A stretch of 64,000 bases of DNA from Terriglobus saanensis SP1PR4 (GTDB lineage Bacteria; Acidobacteriota; Terriglobia; Terriglobales; Acidobacteriaceae). The translations under genes were made by a program, and so were the position numbers. The stretch's first letter is position 1, and each line of letters starts with the position of its first letter. Shown here one piece after another: positions 35,619 through 42,901 of the stretch. The notes beneath the pieces were generated by a model. The model was not told the DNA's origin, did not search any database, and worked only from the letters and a program-made list of their open reading frames with translations. Where the stretch lies: assembly GCF_000179915.2 (NCBI RefSeq), contig NC_014963.1:2170001-2234000 (forward strand), in the 5' to 3' direction.

Positions 35619-35648
35619 TGGTGAATAGCGGAGTGGAAGGAGAGAAGT

Positions 35649-36533
35649 ATGGCCACTGCAAATGCATCCCCCGCCGCCCCATACGCAGTGGGTGGAATCG
35701 AATTCTCTGACGATCTGAAAGAGCTCGGCGATCTTTCACTGCTCGCAGGGGAAGAAGCCCCGAGCTCCACGACGTACGGTGCAGAGTCTCAAAGTGCTGG
35801 GCGAACCCTCTCGGACGCCGAACGAGACCAGCTCCTTGTCGAGCATTTCCCAACGGTTCGCTATGTGGCTCGGCGCATCCACGAGCGTCTGCCGCAGCAT
35901 ATGGAACTTGACGACCTCATCGCCGCAGGCATGATTGGTCTGATCGACGCGTTTTCAAAGTTCGACCACTCGAAGAAGGTTCAGTTCAAAAGTTATGCGC
36001 AGTTCCGTATTAGGGGGGCGATCCTGGACTCTCTGCGTACGTTGGATTGGAGCCCACGTGAACTGCGACGCAAAGGCAGAGCCGTAGAAGAAGCGATTCG
36101 TGCGGTCACCCAGCGATTTGGCTGTGTTCCCGCCGAACAGGAGATTGCTCGGGAGATGAACCTTTCTCTCAGCGAGTATCAGGGACTTCTGGGCGAACTC
36201 AAAGGTCTTGAGATTGGCAGCCTTCATGCGGAAAGGGGAGAAGACTCCGGCGAAGAAGAGCTCGCCTATGTCCCAGGATCTCCCGAAGATGGCCCACTCT
36301 TTCGTTGCCTCAAGGGAGAGCTGAAGCAGCATCTTATGGAAGCCATCGACGACCTGCCGGAGCGCGAACGTATGGTCCTCACGCTTTATTACTACGAAGA
36401 GTTGACCATGAAAGAAGTCGGTCTCACTCTCGGTGTCGTCGAGTCGCGTGTCTCTCAGATTCACTCCTCCGCCGTGGCCCGGCTGCGTGTCTCGCTTGCC
36501 GAGCTCGCAAACAAAACATCATCGAAAAAATAA
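35649..36533 (+). CDS. fliA: RNA polymerase sigma-28 factor FliA
   Basis: Sigma factor of 294 aa. After a variable N-terminus (~1-55) come region 2 (VRYVARRIHERLPQHMELDD, FKSYAQFRIRGAILDSLRTL), the region 3 segment VTQRFGCVPAEQEIAREMNL, and region 4 (ERERMVLTLYYYEELTMKEVG, ESRVSQIHSSAVARLR). Expected to transcribe late flagellar genes, held in check by the FlgM encoded 6 kb downstream. AAGGAGAG precedes the ATG. The N-terminal extension of roughly 50 residues is longer than usual. Confidence 0.94.
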   Translation: MATANASPAAPYAVGGIEFSDDLKELGDLSLLAGEEAPSSTTYGAESQSAGRTLSDAERDQLLVEHFPTVRYVARRIHERLPQHMELDDLIAAGMIGLIDAFSKFDHSKKVQFKSYAQFRIRGAILDSLRTLDWSPRELRRKGRAVEEAIRAVTQRFGCVPAEQEIAREMNLSLSEYQGLLGELKGLEIGSLHAERGEDSGEEELAYVPGSPEDGPLFRCLKGELKQHLMEAIDDLPERERMVLTLYYYEELTMKEVGLTLGVVESRVSQIHSSAVARLRVSLAELANKTSSKK

Positions 36534-36555
36534 AGAAAGAGGGAAGACGGTATCC

Positions 36556-37536
36556 ATGAGCAGTAATCCCTCGATGCCTCACTTGGGCGACGCCAACGAG
36601 CGCTATACCTTCAGCCGTGCCGGACACATCGGCCCGGAACAACTCCGTGCTCTGCACAATATGCAGGACCAATTCGCGCGTAACCTCACCCATACGCTCG
36701 GCGCGTGGCTTCGCACCTCGTTTATTGCAAACCTTGTCGCGACGGAGCAGAAACTCTTCAGCGGTTTTCTCGCGACGGTTCCTGAGGCGGCTTATGTGGC
36801 GTCCTTACGTCTGGAGCCTCTCGGCGTTCACGGGGCGCTGCTGATCGATCTTAATCTCGTGTCGCCAATCGTGGATCTTCTACTTGGCGGAAGTGGCCGT
36901 GCAGGCGAGGTACGCGATCTGACGGAGATTGAAGAGGCTATCCTCTTCTCTGTTTCAGAGATGATTGCCCGCGAGTTCAACGTAGCCTGGCAGGCCTCGG
37001 GCATCCACTTCGCCACAGAAAAGCGCGAACGGGAGGGCCAGCTCCAGCGCTTGATGGGATATGTAGAGAAGACGCTTTGTATGACGTATGAAGTGGTCAT
37101 GCCGGAGGCCAGGGGAAATCTCGTCTTCTGTATTCCGGCAGTCTCCCTCAGCTCCATCTTGCGCAAGATGATTTCGCAACGCGATCGACCGCGACGTCGC
37201 TCGTCCGAGTCCCGTCTTCGCGTCGAAGACCGTATTGTCCAGTCCCGTTTTTCCGTGGCTCTCCAGTTTCCCCAGATGCGTCTTGGAGCGCACGAGATCA
37301 TGGAAATGCAGGTTGGCCAGGTTGTTCGATTGCCGCTTCCACGGAACACGATGGCGGAGCTTCGCGTAGGCGCAGTCACCGCCTTCCGCGCGCATCCGGT
37401 TCGTGCGGGAGAACATCGTGCCGCCCAGGTCGGAACGGGACAAGTGCCTCCCGCAAACCACATTACGCCGCACATGGCGTCATCCTCACAGGCACCACCG
37501 CCCACAGGCGAGGAGAATATTCCGTGGAACAAGTAA
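36556..37536 (+). CDS. fliM: Flagellar motor switch protein FliM
   Basis: C-ring protein of 326 aa. The middle domain has VDLLLGGSGRAGEVRDLTEIE and the C-terminal SpoA domain ~250-320 (SVALQFPQMRLGAHEIMEMQ). The start was chosen at an ATG preceded by GAGGGAAG; the first 20 residues (MSSNPSMPHLGDANERYTF) lack the LSQxEIDALL peptide that binds CheY-P in well-studied FliM. A Pro/Gln-rich tail ends the protein. It overlaps the following fliN by 13 nt. Confidence 0.92.
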   Translation: MSSNPSMPHLGDANERYTFSRAGHIGPEQLRALHNMQDQFARNLTHTLGAWLRTSFIANLVATEQKLFSGFLATVPEAAYVASLRLEPLGVHGALLIDLNLVSPIVDLLLGGSGRAGEVRDLTEIEEAILFSVSEMIAREFNVAWQASGIHFATEKREREGQLQRLMGYVEKTLCMTYEVVMPEARGNLVFCIPAVSLSSILRKMISQRDRPRRRSSESRLRVEDRIVQSRFSVALQFPQMRLGAHEIMEMQVGQVVRLPLPRNTMAELRVGAVTAFRAHPVRAGEHRAAQVGTGQVPPANHITPHMASSSQAPPPTGEENIPWNK

Positions 37537-37826
37537 ATGAAAATGACCCGACCGTTACACCAGCGCTCGATCTGCTTATGGATATCGAGCTGGATGCCAC
37601 GCTTCAGTTCGGCGCGCGCGAGATGCAACTCAAAGAAATTCTTGCGCTCAGTCCCGGCGATGTCATTGAACTCGACCGGAACGTCTCCGATCCCGTCGAC
37701 CTGGTCATCGGGGACCGCATCGTCGCACGCGGTGAGGTGGTCGTACTGAACGGCTACTTCGCTCTCAACGTTACTGAAGTAGCCGCGCCGCAACTTCGTC
37801 TTGAGAGCATTCGCTGCTATCTCTAA
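37524..37826 (+). CDS. fliN: Flagellar motor switch protein FliN (canonical copy)
   Basis: A 100-aa C-ring protein made up of one SpoA domain: DIELDATLQFGAREMQLKEIL, LSPGDVIELDRNVSDPVDL and RIVARGEVVVLNGYFALNVTE, the last two closely matching classical FliN. GTG start with GAGGAG upstream, overlapping fliM. Its pairing with fliM suggests this is the main C-ring FliN, the copy at 29916 being divergent. Confidence 0.93.
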   Translation: MEQVNENDPTVTPALDLLMDIELDATLQFGAREMQLKEILALSPGDVIELDRNVSDPVDLVIGDRIVARGEVVVLNGYFALNVTEVAAPQLRLESIRCYL

Positions 37827-37885
37827 TTTCTCTTACAAACATGCTCCTCTGTGGTTACAAGACTCTAACGATTTGACTCTAGGGT

Positions 37886-37902
37886 TTGGTCATTGAAGTG
37901 CC
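37886..37902 (+). promoter_or_regulatory. Sigma-54-type promoter directly before flgF
   Basis: TTGGTCATTGAAGTGCC: GG 37888-37889 and GC 37900-37901 separated by 10 nt. Predicted transcription start is near 37913, about 2 nt before the flgF ATG, which has no Shine-Dalgarno sequence. It lies in the 88-nt gap after fliN. Confidence 0.62.
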
Positions 37903-37914
37903 ACTTATCGCAGT

Positions 37915-38664
37915 ATGGATAGTGGACTTTATGCCGCGTACAACGGCCTGCTTGCTCGCACGCAGGCGCTCGATACGGCTGCAAACAATCTGTCGAATAC
38001 AAACACGGTCGGCTTCCGTGCACAGCGGGATTATTTCCGTGGCGTTCTGGCCGGGATGCCTCCGGGCGATTTGGAGAGTCAGGTTGGCGACGCCGTAAAC
38101 TCCTTCGGAATTCTCGGCGGAAATACGCTGGATCTCTCTCAGGGAGAGATTACCGCCACCGGTAATCCGTTGGATCTGGCGTTAGATGGAAGTGGATTTT
38201 TTGCAGTTCAGACGACACATGGCACCCGCTATACGCGGGACGGTGGATTTCTCCGAGCTGCTGATGGAACTCTGGAGACGCGCAGGGGCGATGGGGTTCT
38301 GGACGCCACGGGGAAGAAGATCATTGTTCCCTCAGGCGAGGTTCAAGTGGGCGGGGACGGGACGATTTCTGTCCTCACGGCAGAGGGCAGCGCCATTGCA
38401 GGCAAGCTCGGCATCCTGAACTTCAAAGGAAGTGACCTTTCGGCAGAAGGTGCCAATCTTTTCGTTGCGCGCGAAGGGGCAACGCCCATCGCTTCCGAGG
38501 CGCGTGTGCAGGAGGGGAGCCTTGAAGGGGCCAATCAGGATGCTGTCCACGGAACGATGCAGCTTCTACTTATGCAGCGCCAGGCAGAGATGATGCAACG
38601 CGCCGTCAACCTCTTCTCCAACACTCTGGATAAAACCGCCGCCGAAGATCTCGGCAAAGTTTAG
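37915..38664 (+). CDS. flgF: Flagellar proximal rod protein FlgF
   Basis: Rod protein of 249 aa with the N-terminal motif GLYAAYNGLLARTQALDTAANNLSNTNTVGFRAQ, the core GNPLDLALDGSGFFAVQT, and a C-terminal helix. Assigned as FlgF rather than FlgG because the next gene is the more canonical FlgG. No ribosome-binding site is visible. First gene of the rod/P-ring/L-ring block. Confidence 0.9.
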   Translation: MDSGLYAAYNGLLARTQALDTAANNLSNTNTVGFRAQRDYFRGVLAGMPPGDLESQVGDAVNSFGILGGNTLDLSQGEITATGNPLDLALDGSGFFAVQTTHGTRYTRDGGFLRAADGTLETRRGDGVLDATGKKIIVPSGEVQVGGDGTISVLTAEGSAIAGKLGILNFKGSDLSAEGANLFVAREGATPIASEARVQEGSLEGANQDAVHGTMQLLLMQRQAEMMQRAVNLFSNTLDKTAAEDLGKV

Positions 38665-38700
38665 CGAGCCATCAACGCCTCTTAACAGGAGTAGTTTCTT

Positions 38701-39489
38701 ATGATTCGAGCACTCTATACAGCGGCCAGCGGCATGAGCGCGCAGCAGGCCAATCTCGATACCATCGCGAACAATCTCGCGAACTCGGCGACTTCGGGAT
38801 TTCGGCGGCGACGTCTTCAGTTTGAAGATATGGTCTATCAAAATCTTGTGACGCCGGGCTCTGCGGAGACGACGCAGACCACCTCTGCTGGACTACAGAT
38901 CGGTCTCGGCACTAAGTCGGTTGCCTCGGAGGTCATCATGACGCAGGGTGATTTCAATCAGACAGGAAATCAGTATGACCTTGCCATCCAGGGGCAGGGC
39001 TTCTTTCAGGTGATCCGTCCCGACGGCACGCTCGCGTACACCCGCGCAGGTAGCTTTCCGCCCAATGGCCAGGGACAACTGGCGACGGTCAACGGCGATC
39101 TGCTTACGCCTGCCATCTCGATTCCGGCAAATGCCACAAGCGTGACGATTTCGGCCTATGGCGTTGTCACCGCTGCGGTGCCCGGATCGACCACTGGGAC
39201 ACAGCTCGGAACTATTCAACTGGCAACCTTCCCAAATCCGGGCGGCTTGAATTCGCTCGGAGGCAATCTTTTTCAGCCGACCCTGGCGTCGGGCAATGCG
39301 ATCACAGATCTGCCAGGTGGAAACTCCGGTATGGGTACGTTACAGCAAACCTATCTCGAAAACTCCAACGTGGACGTGGTCGAAGAGTTCGTCCAGATGG
39401 TAATGGCGCAGAGGGCGTATGAGAGCAACTCCAAGGTGATTCACGTTGCGGATGACATGTACTCGCAAATCAATGGATTGATACGGTGA
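38701..39489 (+). CDS. flgG: Flagellar distal rod protein FlgG
   Basis: Distal rod subunit of 262 aa. The start reads MIRALYTAASGMSAQQANLD, and then come ANNLANSATSGFRRRRLQFEDM, YDLAIQGQGFFQV and the C-terminal VEEFVQMVMAQRAYESNSKV. Usual length. ACAGGAG lies 11 nt before the ATG. flgA starts within its stop codon. Confidence 0.96.
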   Translation: MIRALYTAASGMSAQQANLDTIANNLANSATSGFRRRRLQFEDMVYQNLVTPGSAETTQTTSAGLQIGLGTKSVASEVIMTQGDFNQTGNQYDLAIQGQGFFQVIRPDGTLAYTRAGSFPPNGQGQLATVNGDLLTPAISIPANATSVTISAYGVVTAAVPGSTTGTQLGTIQLATFPNPGGLNSLGGNLFQPTLASGNAITDLPGGNSGMGTLQQTYLENSNVDVVEEFVQMVMAQRAYESNSKVIHVADDMYSQINGLIR

Positions 39490-40019
39490 TGAAGCGGGTC
39501 TTGTTCTTTCTTATTTCACTTCTTGCGGTCGGGCAAAGCAGGCAAGCCGTCGCCTCCTGCGCAGCCACCCCCGTAGCGGCAGCCCGTCTTGCCGTAGGGG
39601 AAAGCCTCGACCCAGTAGCGGAGTCACCGGAACCGATAAGTTCTACTGGATTTCGCGCTGCTGGTGTGCACTGGGATCCGCTTCTGCAAAAGCTCTGGTT
39701 TCGCGTACTGGATTGTAAATATCCCGAACGGCCTGCGGTTCTTGTGCCGGTCTCTTTGCACACCGACGGAGTCCCTTTGGCAGTCACGGCTGCTCCGCAG
39801 GAGCCTAAAGTGCGAACGCTAGCGGTCCATGCTGGACAGACCGTCGATCTTCTCTATGAGCAAGGTCCCGCTAAGATTCACCTCCGAGGGATCAGCGAGG
39901 CGAACGGGTACATCGGCGATCGCATCGTCCTTCGCCCGATCGCATCGTTGGGCAGCCCACCGGAGCTTCGCCTTCATGCGTCTGTGACAGCGGAGGGAGA
40001 GGGGGTTCTGCTTCCATGA
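39489..40019 (+). CDS. flgA: P-ring assembly chaperone FlgA (short)
   Basis: A 176-aa periplasmic protein with signal peptide (MKRVLFFLISLLAVGQSRQA). The C-terminal SAF/ChapFlgA-like part (VRTLAVHAGQTVDLLYEQGP, YIGDRIVLRP, LRLHASVTAEGEGVL) supports FlgA; the N-terminal domain is shorter than in enteric FlgA (219 aa). ATG overlaps the flgG stop (TGATG); a GTG one codon upstream is possible. Placement before flgH and flgI matches its role in P-ring assembly. Confidence 0.85.
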   Translation: MKRVLFFLISLLAVGQSRQAVASCAATPVAAARLAVGESLDPVAESPEPISSTGFRAAGVHWDPLLQKLWFRVLDCKYPERPAVLVPVSLHTDGVPLAVTAAPQEPKVRTLAVHAGQTVDLLYEQGPAKIHLRGISEANGYIGDRIVLRPIASLGSPPELRLHASVTAEGEGVLLP

Positions 40020-40825
40020 ACGAAACTTCGATGCAGTCCCAGACCTTATTACCTACTCGGGAGCCACGGCAAAGCTCTCCTCGCTCGTTGCGCAGCCTCA
40101 CCCTGCGCTTCATTCTTTTGAACCTGCTGCTTCTGGCGGGAATCCTTCTTGCCCTCGCTATGTATGGGCAGACTCCGGCACCTACGACTCCTCATCCAGC
40201 ACGCACGAATAGTCCGGCGATCTCTGCACTGGACAACTATCTCAACCGCGTTCGCACGCAGGCCAACGTGCCAGCTACACCCGGCGCGATTTGGATCGAC
40301 TCCGGGCGGCTCTCGCGCATGTTCACGGATGTGCGGGCTATGAGGCCCAATGATCTGATCTCTGTCGTCGTTTCTGAGAGCCTGGCCTCTTCGACGGACG
40401 GCACGGTCAAAGGCAGCCGCAACTCCAGTGCAAACTCTGCGATTACCGCGCTCTTTTCGAAACTCTCCGCAGCCAGCGCCGCGCAGAACCTGATCAATCA
40501 GAGTTCCGCTTCCGCGCTGACTGCGCAAGGACAGAGTGCGAACAACTCCAGCCTCAGTACGATCCTCGGTGGGCAGGTCGTGGATGTCCTGCCGAATGGG
40601 ACGTTGGTAATCGAAGCAGCGCGTCAGGTGGAGTTTTCGCAACAGACGCAGACGATCGTTCTTCGCGGCCTGGTACGTCCTGAAGACATCTCCCAACAGA
40701 ATCAGGTACTCTCCACGGCCATCTCCAGCATGGAACTTCAGGTACGGGGACGCGGTATTGTGACCGACTATACCCACCGTCCCAACGCTTTAGTCCGGCT
40801 TTTACAACGCGCTCTCATCTTCTAG
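40016..40825 (+). CDS. flgH: L-ring protein FlgH without a lipobox
   Basis: A 269-aa outer-membrane ring protein with SGRLSRMFTDVRAMRPNDLISVVVSE, a Ser/Asn-rich middle, LPNGTLVIEAARQVEFSQQTQTIVLRG-type sequence and VRPEDISQQNQVLSTAISSM, all typical FlgH. The N-terminus has about 30 polar residues, then a hydrophobic stretch (~31-48) but no cysteine anywhere, so it cannot be a lipoprotein, unlike classical FlgH. ATGA overlap with flgA. Confidence 0.92.
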   Translation: MNETSMQSQTLLPTREPRQSSPRSLRSLTLRFILLNLLLLAGILLALAMYGQTPAPTTPHPARTNSPAISALDNYLNRVRTQANVPATPGAIWIDSGRLSRMFTDVRAMRPNDLISVVVSESLASSTDGTVKGSRNSSANSAITALFSKLSAASAAQNLINQSSASALTAQGQSANNSSLSTILGGQVVDVLPNGTLVIEAARQVEFSQQTQTIVLRGLVRPEDISQQNQVLSTAISSMELQVRGRGIVTDYTHRPNALVRLLQRALIF

Positions 40826-40839
40826 GAATAAGGTTCCCC

Positions 40840-41955
40840 ATGTCCTTTTCGGCAATGCGCCATACCGCGGCTGCGATCTTCCTGATCGGTGCTCTTTCGC
40901 ACGCCTCCGATCTGCCGCAGCAGCATCTTGCGCGCATCAAGGACATTGCTTCGGTAGAAGGCATTCGCGAGAACCAACTGGTCGGATATGGAATCGTGGT
41001 GGGTTTGCAGGGCACGGGCGACAGCCAGCAGACCAGTTTCCCGGTACAGACCCTTGCGGCAACACTGCTGCGCATGGGCGTCAGCGTTCCCGCCAGTTCG
41101 ATTCGTGTTCAGAATCTCGCGGCCGTCTTCGTTTCCGCCAGCCTTCCCCCGTTTTCCCGTCCCGGAACCCGCATCGATCTCACCGTGTCTTCCGCGGGAG
41201 ATGCAAAGAGCCTCGAGGGCGGTCTGTTGCTCATGACGCCCCTTTACGGCGCGGACGGTCGCATCTACGCGCAGGCACAAGGTCCGCTTGTGCTCGGCGG
41301 CTATTCGGTTACGGCCAATGGCAACACCAAGCAGACGAACCATCCGACGACAGCTCGTGTTCCTCTGGGCGGATCCGTCGAGCGAGGCGTTCCACTCGAC
41401 CTCACGAATCGCCAAAGCCTCTCTCTTCTTATGCACGAAGCAGATTTCCGTTCTGCGGAGGCCATGGCCGATGCTATCAACACCACGCTCCATCGAACGG
41501 TGGCACATGCTGCCGACAGTCGGCGGATCGATCTCACCCTTGTTCCAGGGGAGGATGTCCCGTCTTTGCTGGCGCGTGTGGAAGCGATTGAAGTGCCCTT
41601 CTACCCGCGATCGAAGGTTGTCGTGAATGAGCGTACCGGTACGGTCGTGATCGGTGGCAATGTCGTTCTTCAGCCTGCGTCCATCCTGCACGGAGGTCTC
41701 GCGGTCAACATCATCTCGGAGAACCAGGTGTCGCAGCCTGGGCCATTCTCGAATGGCACGACCCAGGTAGTGCAACAGACACGTATCGACGCCAAGGACA
41801 AGCCCGTAAACCGGATCGATCTGCAGCAGGGAAGTACCGTAGACGATCTCGTCCGGAGTCTGCAGATGATTGGTGCTACGGCCCGTGACGTGATCTCCAT
41901 CTTGCAAGCCATGAAATCCGCCGGAGCGATGGAAGCGGAGATTGAGGTCCTATGA
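40840..41955 (+). CDS. flgI: P-ring protein FlgI
   Basis: Periplasmic ring protein of 371 aa with a Sec signal (cleaved near LSHAS). RIKDIASVEGIRENQLVGYG and GLQGTGDSQQTSFPVQTL begin the mature chain, GGLLLMTPLYGADGRIYAQA lies in the middle, and the end is LQMIGATARDVISILQAMKSAGAMEAEIEVL-like, all strongly conserved. It forms the rod bushing in the peptidoglycan layer. flgJ overlaps its stop. Confidence 0.97.
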   Translation: MSFSAMRHTAAAIFLIGALSHASDLPQQHLARIKDIASVEGIRENQLVGYGIVVGLQGTGDSQQTSFPVQTLAATLLRMGVSVPASSIRVQNLAAVFVSASLPPFSRPGTRIDLTVSSAGDAKSLEGGLLLMTPLYGADGRIYAQAQGPLVLGGYSVTANGNTKQTNHPTTARVPLGGSVERGVPLDLTNRQSLSLLMHEADFRSAEAMADAINTTLHRTVAHAADSRRIDLTLVPGEDVPSLLARVEAIEVPFYPRSKVVVNERTGTVVIGGNVVLQPASILHGGLAVNIISENQVSQPGPFSNGTTQVVQQTRIDAKDKPVNRIDLQQGSTVDDLVRSLQMIGATARDVISILQAMKSAGAMEAEIEVL

Positions 41956-42260
41956 TCACCCCTACAAACCATCTTTTGCCTAGACAGGCTTCGTCCACAA
42001 CTCCAGCGCAGCATCGTATTGTCGACGCTGCCCAAAAGTTTGAATCGATCCTGCTTGGGGAGATGCTCAAACCTCTCCGCGAAAAGAGCGAGCTCAACCC
42101 GGATACCGACTCCGATGGGACAAACGACACCTTGATCAGCTATGGCACGGAAGCCCTGGCGCAAGCAATGGTGAAAGGAAGAGGAATTGGCATCGCTAAA
42201 CAGATTGTGGACCATTTTGCACAGCGGCAGAACATCCAAACGGCATCAGAGAGTCGTTAG
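41952..42260 (+). CDS. flgJ: Rod-binding protein FlgJ, N-terminal domain only
   Basis: A 102-aa protein equivalent to the rod-capping half of FlgJ: DAAQKFESILLGEMLKPLRE and LISYGTEALAQAMVKGRGIGIAKQIVDH. The C-terminal muramidase domain of enterobacterial FlgJ is absent, as in many other phyla, so a separate hydrolase must open peptidoglycan. ATGA coupling to flgI. Followed by a sigma-28-type promoter. Confidence 0.92.
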   Translation: MITPTNHLLPRQASSTTPAQHRIVDAAQKFESILLGEMLKPLREKSELNPDTDSDGTNDTLISYGTEALAQAMVKGRGIGIAKQIVDHFAQRQNIQTASESR

Positions 42261-42262
42261 GT

Positions 42263-42290
42263 TAAAGTGTTCAGAAAAATCCGCCGATAA
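42263..42290 (+). promoter_or_regulatory. Sigma-28-type promoter of flgM
   Basis: TAAAGTGT at 42263-42270 and a perfect GCCGATAA at 42283-42290, close to the enteric sigma-28 consensus TAAAGTTT-N11-GCCGATAA but with 12 nt between the blocks. It lies just upstream of flgM, the place where a FliA-dependent late promoter is expected. Confidence 0.72.
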
Positions 42291-42313
42291 GGTAATTGAG
42301 GACGAGATTCATC

Positions 42314-42619
42314 ATGACGAACTCCAACCATATCAACATCACATCCAGCCTGCTGCCAAGTCTCGATAAACCCGATAAGGTCGATATCGAAAAAATGGGG
42401 CTCCGAGTTACCAATTCCGTCGCGAAGACTACGCCCGCGCCGGTAACAGATTCCGCTTCACTGAGCGGCGTCTCCTCCAGCCTCGCTACGGTGCTCACTT
42501 CGGACGATGTTCGGTCCGACAAGGTAGCCGCACTCCAAGCTGCGATTGCAGACGGCAGCTATAGCGTCCCGTCCGCGTCGGTAGCAGACAAGCTCATCGA
42601 CAAAATGTCGAACGATTAA
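42314..42619 (+). CDS. flgM: Anti-sigma-28 factor FlgM
   Basis: A 101-aa protein, polar and probably disordered N-terminally. The C-terminal half (LTSDDVRSDKVAALQAAIADGSYSVPSASVADKLI) is the FlgM family pattern that wraps FliA. The ATG was chosen over an upstream TTG because GAGGACGAG precedes it at reasonable distance. Export of FlgM after hook completion would free FliA. FlgN-like and FlgK genes follow. Confidence 0.9.
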   Translation: MTNSNHINITSSLLPSLDKPDKVDIEKMGLRVTNSVAKTTPAPVTDSASLSGVSSSLATVLTSDDVRSDKVAALQAAIADGSYSVPSASVADKLIDKMSND

Positions 42620-42637
42620 CCCCCGGCCAGGACAGAT

Positions 42638-42901
42638 ATGCACGAATGGGAAGCCCTTCTTCGCGAAACGACATCCGCACTAGCGAGTCTTGAAACGCCG
42701 AAACTGGAACTACTCGCTCAGAAGGCTGAGTCTCTGGCGGCCAATCAAAGAATCCAAGGCTCGACCTCCGAAATGGAGCGCCTCGTGACTCTGAAGAACA
42801 CCCTCTCCGCTCTGCTGGAAAGCACGCAAAGAGGTATTCACCTTATGCAACACCTTCGTATAGAAAGGCCGACCCGTGGGTTCTCTGACTTCGCTTCTTA
42901 G
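42638..42901 (+). CDS. flgN: FlgN-like export chaperone (putative)
   Basis: An 87-aa helical protein with the size, heptad character and position (between flgM and flgK) of FlgN, the chaperone for FlgK/FlgL. LVTLKNTLSALLESTQRGIHLM resembles the FlgN helix. It is shorter than enteric FlgN (~140 aa). The flgK GTG lies inside its 3' end. Assigned mainly by context. Confidence 0.68.
   Translation: MHEWEALLRETTSALASLETPKLELLAQKAESLAANQRIQGSTSEMERLVTLKNTLSALLESTQRGIHLMQHLRIERPTRGFSDFAS

Noticed and set aside
40822-41907. Open frame of about 360 codons antisense to flgI
   Set aside because: flgI is unmistakable on the plus strand; the antisense frame has shadow composition (His/Arg-rich) and no start signals.
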